From Acidobacteriota bacterium (GTDB taxonomy: Bacteria > Acidobacteriota > Terriglobia > Acidiferrales > UBA7541): DNA of 43,537 nt. The stretch is taken from assembly GCA_028877145.1 (NCBI GenBank), contig JAGWOX010000003.1, positions 1-43,537 of the forward strand, in the 5' to 3' direction. The position numbers were made by a program, and so were the translations under genes. Below, piece by piece: positions 16,193 to 25,155 of this stretch. Position 1 is the stretch's first letter; each line of letters opens with the position of its first letter. The notes under the pieces were generated by a model. That model was not told where the DNA came from and made no database searches. It saw only the letters and a list, made by a program, of their open reading frames with translations.

Positions 16193-17074
16193 ATGGCAAT
16201 GCTGAAGCGTCTGCTGATTTTATTTTTAGTCTGGGGTGTTCCGGCTGCAGCAATCGCTCAAGGCTTGGATACAGCAAAGATCGACAAGGCGTTCGGGCGA
16301 TCAGGCCAGAAGACCGATGGTGTTTATAAGGTCGGCTTTCCTCGAACCGACCTGCATGTCGTGATCCGTGGGGTTCCGCTCAAACCCGGACTCGCGCTCG
16401 GATCGTGGGCTGCGTTCTCAGGCAGCGATGCCAGGGCAACAGTCATGGGGGATCTGGTATTGCTTCAAGACGAGGTCAATCCTGTGATGCAGAAACTGCG
16501 GGGCGCGGGTTTCGAGATCACAGCGCTTCACAATCATCTCCTGAATGAGACGCCCCGCCTCATGTACATGCACTACATGGCACATGGAAGCGCAGTGCAG
16601 CTTGCCGCCGCGCTCCGCGCAGCCCTTGCGGTCTCCCGGACCCCGCTTGGGAAGCCGGCTGCTGCTCCAACGGCCGCATCCGGTCGGCCAGCCTGGGTTA
16701 ATTCCGTGGAGGAAGGGATGGCGCGCAAAGGCAATTTCGCGGGAGGCGTGCTTTCATTCGGCATTCCCCGCGCCGATGCGATTTCCATGGACGGGACAAC
16801 CCTCTCTCCTCTCCAGGGCGTAGCTGAGTCCATCAATTTCCAGGAAGCAAGCAATGGAGGCGTCGCCAGCACCGGAGACTTCGTGCTCACCGCCGCCGAG
16901 GTGAATCCGGTAATCTCTGTGCTGGAAGAACACCACATCACGGTGACCGCGTTGCATACTCACATGCTCACAGAGGAGCCCCGGCTCTTCTTCATGCACT
17001 TTTGGGTGGTTGGCACCGCCAAATCCGTCGCCGGCGGAATCAGTGCTGCCTTGCAAAAGATTTCGACAAAGTGA
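16193..17074 (+). CDS. exported protein with two DUF1259 (LppY/LpqO-like) domains
   Basis: Signal peptide MAMLKRLLILFLVWGVPAAAIAQ, then two homologous halves of about 120 residues. Each half ends with the same histidine-rich pattern, ALHNHLLNETPRLMYMHY in the first and ALHTHMLTEEPRLFFMHFW in the second. These are the marks of DUF1259, known from mycobacterial lipoproteins LppY and LpqO, with no established biochemical function. The paired His residues suggest metal binding (inference). The ATG at 16193 is preceded by AGAGGTG and gives a proper signal peptide; an upstream in-frame start at 16055 would hide it. No lipobox Cys is seen at the cleavage site, so the protein is probably periplasmic. 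It precedes a two-component system on the same strand by 290 bases, a gap that holds a hairpin CAGCCCGA/TCGGGCTG at 17223-17243. Confidence 0.8.
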   Translation: MAMLKRLLILFLVWGVPAAAIAQGLDTAKIDKAFGRSGQKTDGVYKVGFPRTDLHVVIRGVPLKPGLALGSWAAFSGSDARATVMGDLVLLQDEVNPVMQKLRGAGFEITALHNHLLNETPRLMYMHYMAHGSAVQLAAALRAALAVSRTPLGKPAAAPTAASGRPAWVNSVEEGMARKGNFAGGVLSFGIPRADAISMDGTTLSPLQGVAESINFQEASNGGVASTGDFVLTAAEVNPVISVLEEHHITVTALHTHMLTEEPRLFFMHFWVVGTAKSVAGGISAALQKISTK

Positions 17075-17363
17075 GCACATCGCACGCGCCAAGGAGGGGC
17101 GGGTAGCGTCCTAACGTCGCACTTGGACGTCACGGCCGGGAATTTTCCCTCGAAGCCATCCTCCGGAGATGCGCCCCACTCGCGCTGCCTGCAAGGATCG
17201 TCGACGGCGCTGGCGCCGACAGCAGCCCGAGTCCGTCGGGCTGAGCGCCGCCGGTGGCTTTCGACGACGCCTTGTACGCCTGGTGCCGGGAGTTGGTGGA
17301 GTGCGGCAAGAGGAAAGGAGCCTTCTAGGATGTCACCTGAGGTGTTGTAATGGTAGCCGCACA

Positions 17364-18035
17364 ATGCGCCTCCTAATCGTCGAAGACGAGAAGCGAATGG
17401 CTGAGTTGCTGAAAATCGGCCTTGAGGAAGAAAACCACACTGTCAGCTTAGCCTTTGACGGACGCTCGGCTCTGGAGCACGCAAGGATGTGCGAATTCGA
17501 TGCCATCGTCCTGGATGTGATGTTGCCCGGAATGGATGGCATTGAGGTGGCGCGCCGGATCCGCAGGAGTCAAAGCCAGACGCCGATCCTGATGCTCACC
17601 GCTCGCGATGCGGTCCCCGACATTGTGAAGGGGCTTGACGCGGGCGCGGATGATTATCTGACGAAGCCCTTCTCCTTCGAGGAATTCCTGGCCCGCCTGC
17701 GCGCCGTCGCGAGACGCGGCTCGGTTCCGCGCCCGACATGCTTGCAGGTGGCGGATCTCATGCTGGATCCCGCCACGCGCCGAGTTACACGAAGTGGCGA
17801 AGAGATCTATCTGAGCCCCACGGAATTTCGTCTTTTGGAATTCCTGATGCGGCGGGCGGGAAGGGTCGTCTCCCGAAGCGCAATCATCCAGGCTGTTTGG
17901 GACCTCGATCAGGAGGTCGAAGAGAATACTCTCGACGCTTTCATCCGCCTTGTGCGAAGCAAGGTGGATCGAGACCGCTCCCAGAAGCTGATCCATACCG
18001 TTCGCGGGATTGGGTACACGATTCGAGAGAAATAG
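17364..18035 (+). CDS. OmpR/PhoB-family response regulator
   Basis: A 223-residue DNA-binding response regulator. The receiver domain has the acidic pocket (IVEDEK), the phosphoacceptor D51 in IVLDVMLPGMDG, the signalling Thr/Ser region MLTARD and K101 in LTKPFS. The C-terminal winged helix has LSPTEFRLLEFLMRRAGRVVSR and ends TVRGIGYTIREK, a CusR/QseB-like tail. The ATG at 17364 gives the standard length; there is no strong ribosome site. The histidine kinase starts six bases after the stop, so the two form one operon. Targets may include the neighbouring DUF1259 and DUF5916 genes (inference from position). Confidence 0.93.
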   Translation: MRLLIVEDEKRMAELLKIGLEEENHTVSLAFDGRSALEHARMCEFDAIVLDVMLPGMDGIEVARRIRRSQSQTPILMLTARDAVPDIVKGLDAGADDYLTKPFSFEEFLARLRAVARRGSVPRPTCLQVADLMLDPATRRVTRSGEEIYLSPTEFRLLEFLMRRAGRVVSRSAIIQAVWDLDQEVEENTLDAFIRLVRSKVDRDRSQKLIHTVRGIGYTIREK

Positions 18036-18040
18036 CCGAG

Positions 18041-19477
18041 ATGAAGCCGCTCCCCATTCGCTTCAAACTGACCGCCTGGTATTCCGCCGTGCTCCTCGCC
18101 ACATTCGTCCTGTTCGGCATCATCGCCTTTTTCGCGATGCAGAATGGCATCGAGACAACCGTGGACGAGGGCTTGCGCGATCAGGTGAGTGGCATAAGGG
18201 AATTGATGAGAAGCGTGCTCCCTGAGGGTCCAGAAAGGCTGGAAGATGAGCTAAGGGAGCATTCCGAGCTGCGGGCAGGAGGCGATTTCTCTCAAGTTTC
18301 GGACGGACAGGGCCGTTGGCTTTTCCGGTCAGAGCTCATGAAGCGTTTTGACATCCCTCGGCAGAACCCGCAGAACCCTTCCTACTACAACATGCAGGTC
18401 AAGGGCCTCCCTTTGCGAGTGCTCTCGAGCGAGGTCCGCCTGGACGGCCAGACTTATCTGGCGCAGGTGGCGGCGCCAATGGACGACTTCTACGATGCGC
18501 TGAGCCGTTTCAGGTGGGTTTTGCTCTTGTTCAGTCCGCTTCTGCTTGTCCTCGCTTCGGCGGGCGGCTACTGGATAAGCCAACGAGCCTTGAAGCCGGT
18601 TGATGAAATCACACGGGCAGCCCAGGACATCAATTCAAAGAATCTGTCCATGCGATTGCGAGTGCTCCGGAGCCGCGATGAATTACAGCGCCTTTCGGAA
18701 ACTCTCAACGGTATGTTGGAACGGCTGGAAGCGGCCTTCAGCAGGGTCACGCGGTTCACCGCTGATGCTTCACACGAGCTGCGCACCCCCCTCGCCTTGA
18801 TGCGAACCACCGCGGAGGTCTCTTTGCGGAAATCCCGGGGCGAAGCGGAATACCGCGAAGCCTTGGCTCAGATTCTCGGAGAATCGGAAAAGACAACGGC
18901 TCTTATCGAGAAGCTCATGGTGCTTGCGCGCGCCGACGCAGGATTCGAATCCCTTGAGCGCGTTCCCGTGAATCTGGTTGACACTCTCTCCGATGTCTGC
19001 CGTGAGGGCCGAACCTTGGCCGAGGGAAAGCGGATTACTTTTCAAGTGCGGTTGGCCAAAGGACCGATACTCATCACAGGGGACCCCCACGCCCTCCACC
19101 GTTTATTCCGGATTTTGATAGACAATGCCGTGAAATATACCGGGCCGGAGGGCCGCATCGAGGTCTCATTGACGGTGAACCCGGAACGGGCACTTGCCGA
19201 GGTCCGGGACACGGGAATCGGCATCGATGCGGCGGACCTGCCCCATATCTTTGAGCGATTCTATCGTGCCGACAAGGCTCGGTCGCGTGAACAGGGCGGC
19301 GCCGGCTTGGGGTTGTCCATTGCGCACTGGATAGCGGATGCTCACGGAGGCTCGATTCATGCTCAGAGCACACTCGGAGTGGGCTCGGTTTTCCAGGTCG
19401 GCCTCCCGCTCGACATGGACGGGCGTGGAGTTCGAGCGACGTCGGCGGCCTCCCGGACTACCGAGAAGAGTTCGTAG
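18041..19477 (+). CDS. sensor histidine kinase (CusS/QseC-like architecture)
   Basis: A 478-residue membrane kinase. A first membrane helix (about 11-32) and a second (about 159-178) flank a periplasmic sensor region of about 125 residues. A HAMP linker (about 180-232) follows. The HisKA H-box FTADASHELRTPL carries phosphoacceptor H245. The ATPase domain has the N-box DNAVKYT, the G1 box DTGIGI, the F-box IFERFYRAD and the G2 box GAGLGLSI. The sensor region is rich in Arg, Glu and Gln and has no recognisable ligand motif. It is translated six bases after the response regulator. The ATG at 18041 follows GCCGAG, a weak ribosome site. Confidence 0.93.
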   Translation: MKPLPIRFKLTAWYSAVLLATFVLFGIIAFFAMQNGIETTVDEGLRDQVSGIRELMRSVLPEGPERLEDELREHSELRAGGDFSQVSDGQGRWLFRSELMKRFDIPRQNPQNPSYYNMQVKGLPLRVLSSEVRLDGQTYLAQVAAPMDDFYDALSRFRWVLLLFSPLLLVLASAGGYWISQRALKPVDEITRAAQDINSKNLSMRLRVLRSRDELQRLSETLNGMLERLEAAFSRVTRFTADASHELRTPLALMRTTAEVSLRKSRGEAEYREALAQILGESEKTTALIEKLMVLARADAGFESLERVPVNLVDTLSDVCREGRTLAEGKRITFQVRLAKGPILITGDPHALHRLFRILIDNAVKYTGPEGRIEVSLTVNPERALAEVRDTGIGIDAADLPHIFERFYRADKARSREQGGAGLGLSIAHWIADAHGGSIHAQSTLGVGSVFQVGLPLDMDGRGVRATSAASRTTEKSS

Positions 19478-19586
19478 CCCGAGGACCACGTGAGACGGTT
19501 GCTCCGGGTCCTTTCTTTCGGCGTTGTGGCTCTGCTGTTGTGGCTCTGATCATGTTCCCAGGTATTTGTAGCACGTGGCCTCGAAC

Positions 19587-19679
19587 AGGTATCCTCACGA
19601 CAACTTCGCGCGTGCGCTCGGCGAAACTTACAGACATGACATTCATGATCCCCAGGGAAAACAGAGCCCTGTTTTCAGA
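19587..19679 (-). pseudogene. remnant of an FtsX/MacB-like ABC permease
   Basis: Thirty-one codons read SENRALFSLGIMNVMSVS continuing FAERTREVVVRIP. This matches the conserved core of FtsX-type permeases (compare IMNIMLVSVTERTREIGVRM in the intact permease at 23909-25123). A stop codon lies four codons upstream in the same frame, and the sequence loses resemblance shortly downstream. It is therefore a decayed fragment, possibly of a permease once linked to the two-component system. Confidence 0.5.
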
Positions 19680-19946
19680 CGGTTTTCAGATTGCCCTGCG
19701 ATGCTATCGCTCCCGCGCTTCAGATCCGTTGTAACGGAGTTGGCACCGCGGGGCCGCGCGGCGGGGCGGGGTCTTATGACAAAAGAGGGTCCGCCAAGGA
19801 ATAGACCAGAGGGAACAAGCGGATTCAGAAGACGAGACGTCTGATCTGCCAGCCCGGTGGCAGGTCCGAAGCATTCCCGGCAGGGGCTCAGCGTTCCAGC
19901 TGAGAGCCCTCCTGCGCACCATGGGTGCTTTGGGGCGGTTTCAAAT

Positions 19947-19964
19947 TGTTAACAAGAATTAACA
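19947..19964. promoter_or_regulatory. inverted repeat TGTTAA-N6-TTAACA upstream of the DUF5916 gene
   Basis: Exact 6-bp arms with a six-base spacer in an AT-rich patch. The position, 60-80 bases before the start of the DUF5916 gene, fits an operator. The binding protein is unknown; OmpR-type regulators usually prefer direct repeats. Confidence 0.35.
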
Positions 19965-20025
19965 TCGGACTTCGCGTACGTCAGGAAGCAACAGCAGGGA
20001 ACCCAAGATCGTGGTCTTTGGCGTT

Positions 20026-22296
20026 ATGCAACGATTGGCGAGACGAGAGAGGCGAGTTAAGCAGAGGGGAAACGCGCACCGGACGAAAACCGGACGCCTC
20101 ACTCATTTCGGTCACTTTCTGTCGTTTTGCACAGTATTTCTTGCCGCCTCGTTGCTGCCGCGAAGCGTCGATGCCCGCACCTTGGCAGACGAGGGCCACG
20201 CTCCCATTGAGGAAGGAGTGCGCACCGCGGTGGCAGTCCGTGTGCAGCGCCCCCCGCGTCTGGACGGCACGTTGAATGATCCCCTCTGGCAACGGGCCAA
20301 GCCGGTCAACGATTTTCGCCAGCGCGAGCCTTACGAAGGCCAGCCCTCCACGGAACGGACCACGGTCCGCATCCTCTATACGCGAAACGAGGTGTATTTC
20401 GGAATCCGGTGCAACGACTCGGATCCGAAAGGTATCGTGGCAACCCAGTTGGTTCGGGACGCAAGCCAGGATCTCGACGACTATTTTCAAATTTTGATCG
20501 ATCCCACCAACGATCATCGCGACGCCTATCTCTTCCAGATCAATCCCCTCGGTACGCAACTGGACGGTCTCATCGTCAACGAAGGAGACATCGATACTGG
20601 CTGGAACGGGATCTGGACTTCTGATGCGCGCATGACTTCCCATGGCTGGACGGCAACCGTGGGGATACCCTTCTCCACGTTGAATTTCATGAAGTCAAAG
20701 GACGTCGTCTGGGGGCTGAACTTCGAGCGGTTCATCCGGCGAAAGAACGAGGAGGATTTGTGGAGCGCCTGGCGGCGCGCCTGGGGCATTCACAAAGTCT
20801 CGCAAGCCGGCGAGCTTACCGGAATCACCGATATCGGCAGCGGCCGGCTTTTCATCGTCAAGCCCTACGCTCTCGCGGGGGCTGACAGCGCCACGGGCGC
20901 CGGCACGAAAGCCCTCCACACCGCTGGAGTGGACATCAAGTACGGCCTTCGGTCGAATCTGATTCTGGACTTGACCGGAAACACGGATTTCGCGGAGGCG
21001 GAAGCGGATCAACTCCAGTTCAACCTGACGCCGTACAAACTATATTTCCCGGAGACGCGCCAGTTCTTTCTCGAAAACGCCGGCATTTTCTCGTTCCCAA
21101 TGGGCTCCCAGGATCAATTGTTCTTCAGCCGCCAAATCGGGATCGACGCGGTCTCCGGCCAGGTGGTGCCCGTCAACGGCGGCGCCAAGCTGACCGGCAT
21201 ACAAGGGAAATATCAGATCGGGGCCATGGACGTTGACACGCGCTCGAGCGGTCCAAATCCCTATGCGAACTACGCGGTCGCGCGCGTCACACGGTCCCTG
21301 TTTGGGGCCTCGTACGTGGGCGTTATGGCTGCGGACAAGCGGTCGGGCAATCCTAATGACCGTTTCAACCAGGCGGGAGGAGTGGATACCCGGCTGGTCT
21401 TTCTGAAGAATCTGACCGTGCAGGCATGGGCGGCGCAGACCCGTTCGCCAGGAGTAAGGAGTGGGAATACGGACGTCGGGGGAACAGTGAGCTACAAGAA
21501 CGACTGGATGCAATTCGAAGCCGAGCGCGTGAAGATCGGTCCGAATTTCAATCCTGAGGTCGGCTTCGTCAACCGGACTGACGCGAACGAAAGTTTCCTG
21601 AACCTGAACCTCGCCCCGCGCCCTAAGATCAGAGGACTTCGCGAACTCAATTTCGAAGGGTTCATCGATCACATTCCGGACACCGAGGGCGTCCTGCAAA
21701 CCCAGGAATGGCAAGCAACATTCCGCGCGATTTGGAACAACGGCGCCTACACCGACGACGATATCGCGGACGTGTTCACGCAAAGAATCACCACCCCATT
21801 CAATATTTACAAGAATATCGTCATCCCTCCCGGCATGTATCATTTCGTGCGCCACCAGATCACGTTCGGCTCCCGCCTCGATCGTCCATTCACCTACCAG
21901 CTGTACGAGCGCTTCGGCAGCTACTACGGTGGCCGCCTGAACGAATTTCGCGTGAAGGGGCAATATCGTCCGAATGAGCATTTTTCTTTCGCGCTGGTGC
22001 AGCTTTGGAACAGCTTCCGCTTGCCTGAGGGTAATTTCTCTGTCGACCTCGCAAGCCTCCAGGCCAGTTACTCCTTCTCCCGCTTTCTGACTTTTACGAG
22101 CCTGGTTCAAATGGACACCGCGAACACGCAGGCGGTGAACGCCAACTTGATCCTGCAATATCGCTACCGACCCGATAGCGACGTCTTTGTCATCTATAAT
22201 GCCGGCACTCAATTTGCCAGCTTGGCTGCCGCGAACCCGCAGCAGTTCCGGGAATCGCGGTTTGAGGTGAAGTTCACCTACTCATATTTTCACTAG
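20026..22296 (+). CDS. DUF5916 outer-membrane protein with CBM9-like N-terminal domain
   Basis: About 756 residues. A long basic N-terminus leads to a signal peptide core (FLSFCTVFLAASLLPRSVDA). Residues about 65-250 form a carbohydrate-binding-family-9-like beta-sandwich (PPRLDGTLNDPLWQRAKPV, then DDYFQILIDPTNDHRDAYLF). The rest is a DUF5916 region (LTPYKLYFPETRQFFLENAGIF and GGAKLTGIQGKYQIGAM), which probably forms an outer-membrane beta-barrel. It ends in alternating aromatic strands (FEVKFTYSYFH). The role of DUF5916 proteins is not established; nutrient uptake or envelope function is a guess. The ATG at 20026 is used; a GTG at 20011 would add five residues. The MFS gene follows 27 bases after the stop. 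Confidence 0.85.
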   Translation: MQRLARRERRVKQRGNAHRTKTGRLTHFGHFLSFCTVFLAASLLPRSVDARTLADEGHAPIEEGVRTAVAVRVQRPPRLDGTLNDPLWQRAKPVNDFRQREPYEGQPSTERTTVRILYTRNEVYFGIRCNDSDPKGIVATQLVRDASQDLDDYFQILIDPTNDHRDAYLFQINPLGTQLDGLIVNEGDIDTGWNGIWTSDARMTSHGWTATVGIPFSTLNFMKSKDVVWGLNFERFIRRKNEEDLWSAWRRAWGIHKVSQAGELTGITDIGSGRLFIVKPYALAGADSATGAGTKALHTAGVDIKYGLRSNLILDLTGNTDFAEAEADQLQFNLTPYKLYFPETRQFFLENAGIFSFPMGSQDQLFFSRQIGIDAVSGQVVPVNGGAKLTGIQGKYQIGAMDVDTRSSGPNPYANYAVARVTRSLFGASYVGVMAADKRSGNPNDRFNQAGGVDTRLVFLKNLTVQAWAAQTRSPGVRSGNTDVGGTVSYKNDWMQFEAERVKIGPNFNPEVGFVNRTDANESFLNLNLAPRPKIRGLRELNFEGFIDHIPDTEGVLQTQEWQATFRAIWNNGAYTDDDIADVFTQRITTPFNIYKNIVIPPGMYHFVRHQITFGSRLDRPFTYQLYERFGSYYGGRLNEFRVKGQYRPNEHFSFALVQLWNSFRLPEGNFSVDLASLQASYSFSRFLTFTSLVQMDTANTQAVNANLILQYRYRPDSDVFVIYNAGTQFASLAAANPQQFRESRFEVKFTYSYFH

Positions 22297-22323
22297 GCCA
22301 GGATCCGTGCACGGGCCGGCCAC

Positions 22324-23604
22324 ATGACAAGGAACCGCAACCTCCTGCTGATTTACGCGGCGGCTTTCCTCCGCTCGCTCGCGATCGGGATGGCGAGCGT
22401 GCTCCTGGGAATTTATCTGGGCCGCCTTGGGTTCAACGCGCAACGCATAGGGGCGGTCATTGCCGTAGGCCTGTTCGGTATGGCGCTCGGCACGCTCTTC
22501 GTGAGCCTCAGCGCGGACCGGATCGGCCGGCGGCGTGTGCTTGTCGGACTTGCCTTGTTGGCCGCGGCCGGCGGCGCGGGAGTCGGCCTCGCACGCGGCT
22601 TCTGGCCCATTCTCGGTTTTGTGTTGCTCGGCATGCTGAATAGCATGGGGCGCGATCGTGGCGCGGCGGTGGCGCTCGAGCAGGCGATCATCCCGCAGCA
22701 CATCCCGGCCAGGCTGCGGACATCTTCGCTTTCCTGGTACAACCTGACTCTCGAGGCGGGGCACGCCCTTGGCGCGCTCGCGGCCACTCTCCCGGCCGCA
22801 TGGGGACGGGGCGTGGGACTCGGTTGGCGCGCTTCCTACCAAGCTGCGTTCGGGCTCTACGCGTTTTGCTTTCTCGCGAGCGCCTTGCTCTATGTGGGAT
22901 TGAGCCGCGACGTCGAACTCGAATCGGCCGGCGGACCGGCATCCCCGGGGATGCCGGCGCGCATTCCCCCGGAATCGAAGCGCATCGTCATGCGCCTCGC
23001 CGCGCTGTTCAGCCTCGATAGCTTTGGCGGCGGCTTCCTCAACGATGCCCTCCTGACCTACTGGTTTTTCCGGCGGTTTGGCGTGGCGGAAGCGGTGCTC
23101 GGCCCGCTTTTCTTCCTCGCGCACGCCTTGAACATGGCCTCCTATCCGGTGGCGGCCTGGCTGGCGCGGCGCGTCGGGCTCGTGAATACAATGGTCTTCA
23201 CCCACATTCCCTCCAGCTTGTTTCTCATCGCGGTGCCCTTCGCGCCGTCGTTCGTCCCGGCGGCAGGACTCTACCTGGCCCGGGCGGCTCTTGTGGAAAT
23301 GGACGTGCCCACGCGTCAGTCGTACGTCCTGGCTGTAGTCAAGCCGGACGAGCGGACCTTCGCGAGCGGGATCACCACGGTGGCTCGAAATGTGGGCTGG
23401 GTGAGCGGGCCGCCGCTCGCCGGCTACCTGATGCAGCATGCGGCGCTGGCCGCGCCGCTCTGGATCGGCGGCGGTGCGAAAATCGCCTACGATTTACTGC
23501 TGTACAGGGCGTTTCGGCGCCACCGGCCGCCGGAGGAATCGCCCGTGGCGGACGCGCAAGACGCGGGCGCGCCGCTCGGCCGGAATTCGCCCCGGCGGCC
23601 CTAG
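22324..23604 (+). CDS. MFS transporter
   Basis: A 426-residue polytopic membrane protein with about twelve hydrophobic helices in two halves. The MFS motif A is clear in the loop after helix 2 (SLSADRIGRRRVLVG), and a related motif follows helix 8. A middle loop (about 200-220) with Pro and Glu residues divides the halves. The sequence gives no substrate. It starts 27 bases after the DUF5916 gene, so the two are probably cotranscribed. A link between an outer-membrane protein and an inner-membrane carrier in one uptake or efflux route is possible but unproven. Confidence 0.9.
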   Translation: MTRNRNLLLIYAAAFLRSLAIGMASVLLGIYLGRLGFNAQRIGAVIAVGLFGMALGTLFVSLSADRIGRRRVLVGLALLAAAGGAGVGLARGFWPILGFVLLGMLNSMGRDRGAAVALEQAIIPQHIPARLRTSSLSWYNLTLEAGHALGALAATLPAAWGRGVGLGWRASYQAAFGLYAFCFLASALLYVGLSRDVELESAGGPASPGMPARIPPESKRIVMRLAALFSLDSFGGGFLNDALLTYWFFRRFGVAEAVLGPLFFLAHALNMASYPVAAWLARRVGLVNTMVFTHIPSSLFLIAVPFAPSFVPAAGLYLARAALVEMDVPTRQSYVLAVVKPDERTFASGITTVARNVGWVSGPPLAGYLMQHAALAAPLWIGGGAKIAYDLLLYRAFRRHRPPEESPVADAQDAGAPLGRNSPRRP

Positions 23605-23614
23605 GCAGAACTCC

Positions 23615-23724
23615 AAAGGAGGTTCACCCTTATGCGTTGGATCCGATTAACGGGGAAAATTCCAAGCGGCGAATTTGGTAGCGGTACGGGGAATCGAACC
23701 CCGGTTTCTAGATTGAGAATCTAG
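23615..23724 (+). pseudogene. orphan ribosome site and start codon running into tRNA-Glu
   Basis: AAAGGAGG (23615-23622), nine bases before an ATG at 23632, is one of the best ribosome sites in the window. The frame encodes only MRWIRLTGKIPSGEFG before it enters the antisense of tRNA-Glu and stops at 23724 (30 residues). It looks like the 5' end of a gene cut off by a rearrangement at the tRNA 3' end, or a chance arrangement. No family can be recognised. Confidence 0.35.
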
Positions 23725-23750
23725 CGTCCTAACCTCTAGACGATACCGCC
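23676..23750 (-). tRNA. tRNA-Glu (CUC)
   Basis: The minus strand folds as a tRNA of 75 bases with an encoded CCA. The acceptor GGCGGTA pairs with TACCGCT (one G-T pair at the first position). The D-arm region has TCGTCTAGAGGTTAGGAC. The anticodon arm is CTAGA-TTCTCAA-TCTAG with anticodon CTC, and the T-arm is CGGGG-TTCGATT-CCCCG. A TATTAT/TATACT -10-like element (23757-23765) lies just upstream on the minus strand. Confidence 0.95.
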
Positions 23751-23908
23751 ACGAAAAGTATAATACAGCCCGTGCCAGTCGCGGAACCACGCCGCGCGAC
23801 CCTGCTGCTTCCTTCAGCCCACAGGCCCTTAGCACTTTTCTAACACCGGCGTAACGACAGCCGCCTCCTCCGAGTCATACACTTAGAAGGACAAAAGGGT
23901 GTGTTGCA

Positions 23909-25123
23909 GTGGAATTTCGCTCGGCAGTCACTGACGCTTTCAACACGCTCCGGCAGAACCGGATGCGTTCGGCGCTCACGATGCTCGGCATCATGATCGG
24001 CATCGGCGCGGTGATGTGCACGGTGGCGATCGGCCAGGGCGGCCAGACGCAGGTTCAGCAGCAACTCGAAAACATCGGCGACAATCTGATCTGGATCGAA
24101 GCCGGTGGCCGCAACGTCAGCGGCCGCCGCACCGGCGCCTACGGCACGAATTCGCTCATGGTCGAGGACGAGCAGGCGATCGCCCGCCTGCCGGCCATCA
24201 AGATGTGCTCGCCCCACGTCGATTCGCACGTACAGATCACCTACAAGAACCAGAATTGGTGGACGCACTACCGCGGCGTCGCGCCCTCCTTCCTCCATAT
24301 CGAGCATTGGGTGGTCGCGTCCGGTTCGTCATTTACCGACGCCGACGTCGACCATTTGAACAAGGTTGTGGTCATCGGACGCACCGTCGCCGAACATTTG
24401 TTCCCGCACGAGGACCCGGTCGGCAAGACCGTCCGCATCTCGAATCTGCCTTTCGTCGTGGTTGGAGTGTTTGCGCCGAAGGGCGTGTCGACCTATGGCT
24501 GGGATCAGGACGACACGCTGATGATGCCCTACACCGTGGCCATGAAGGAGCTCATAGGTCAGTACTGGCTCGACGACATCATGTGCTCGGCCGTTTCTCC
24601 GGCTGCAATTCCTCCGGCCGAAACCCAGATCGGCCGCCTGTTGCGTTTCCAGCACCATCTGCGGCCTGATCAGCCGGACGACTTCAATATCCGTCATCCC
24701 GAGGAAGCGCTTCAGGCTCTGAAAGAGTCCAACAAGACCTTCGCCATCATGCTCGCCTCGATCGCCTCGGTTTCCCTGCTCGTGGGCGGCATCGGGATCA
24801 TGAACATCATGCTCGTCAGCGTCACCGAGCGCACGCGGGAGATCGGCGTCCGCATGGCGGTCGGCGCCACACGCTGGGATGTGCAGCAACAATTCCTGAT
24901 CGAAGCGGCAACGCTCAGTCTGGTGGGAGGAGCCGCGGGCGTCCTCGGCGGCATCATCGCCACCGAGGGTCTCACGCGCGCGATGAGTTGGCCGGCAACG
25001 TTTTCGATGGAGGCGGTGCTCATCGCGGTGGTCGTTTCAATCGGCACCGGCATCTTTTTCGGCTACTACCCCGCGCGCCGCGCCGCCGCCCTCAATCCGA
25101 TCGAGGCGCTTCGCTACGAGTGA
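23909..25123 (+). CDS. MacB/FtsX-type ABC transporter permease
   Basis: A 404-residue permease of the MacB type. It has one N-terminal membrane helix (RSALTMLGIMIGIGAVMCTV), a large periplasmic domain (about 45-275, MacB_PCD), then three membrane helices. These contain GIGIMNIMLVSVTERTREIG and end with the family signature YYPARRAAALNPIEALRYE. Such permeases work with a LolD/MacB-type ATPase and a periplasmic adaptor to export macrolides, peptides or lipoproteins. Neither partner is encoded nearby, so it is an orphan here. The start is a GTG at 23909 after a purine-rich stretch. It is divergent from tRNA-Glu and convergent with the zinc-ribbon gene. Confidence 0.9.
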   Translation: MEFRSAVTDAFNTLRQNRMRSALTMLGIMIGIGAVMCTVAIGQGGQTQVQQQLENIGDNLIWIEAGGRNVSGRRTGAYGTNSLMVEDEQAIARLPAIKMCSPHVDSHVQITYKNQNWWTHYRGVAPSFLHIEHWVVASGSSFTDADVDHLNKVVVIGRTVAEHLFPHEDPVGKTVRISNLPFVVVGVFAPKGVSTYGWDQDDTLMMPYTVAMKELIGQYWLDDIMCSAVSPAAIPPAETQIGRLLRFQHHLRPDQPDDFNIRHPEEALQALKESNKTFAIMLASIASVSLLVGGIGIMNIMLVSVTERTREIGVRMAVGATRWDVQQQFLIEAATLSLVGGAAGVLGGIIATEGLTRAMSWPATFSMEAVLIAVVVSIGTGIFFGYYPARRAAALNPIEALRYE

Positions 25124-25155
25124 CCCGGTTCCAGCCGGTTCGCTTCCGCCCGCTC

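Larger units (their letters stand above)
19478..20025. other. intergenic region with a permease relic and an inverted repeat
   Basis: No intact gene is present. On the minus strand, 19587-19679 reads as a short piece of an FtsX/MacB-like permease (see the relic entry). TGTTAA-caagaa-TTAACA at 19947-19964 is a perfect 6+6 inverted repeat in an AT-rich patch about 60 bases before the next gene. Nothing else was recognised. Confidence 0.55.
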
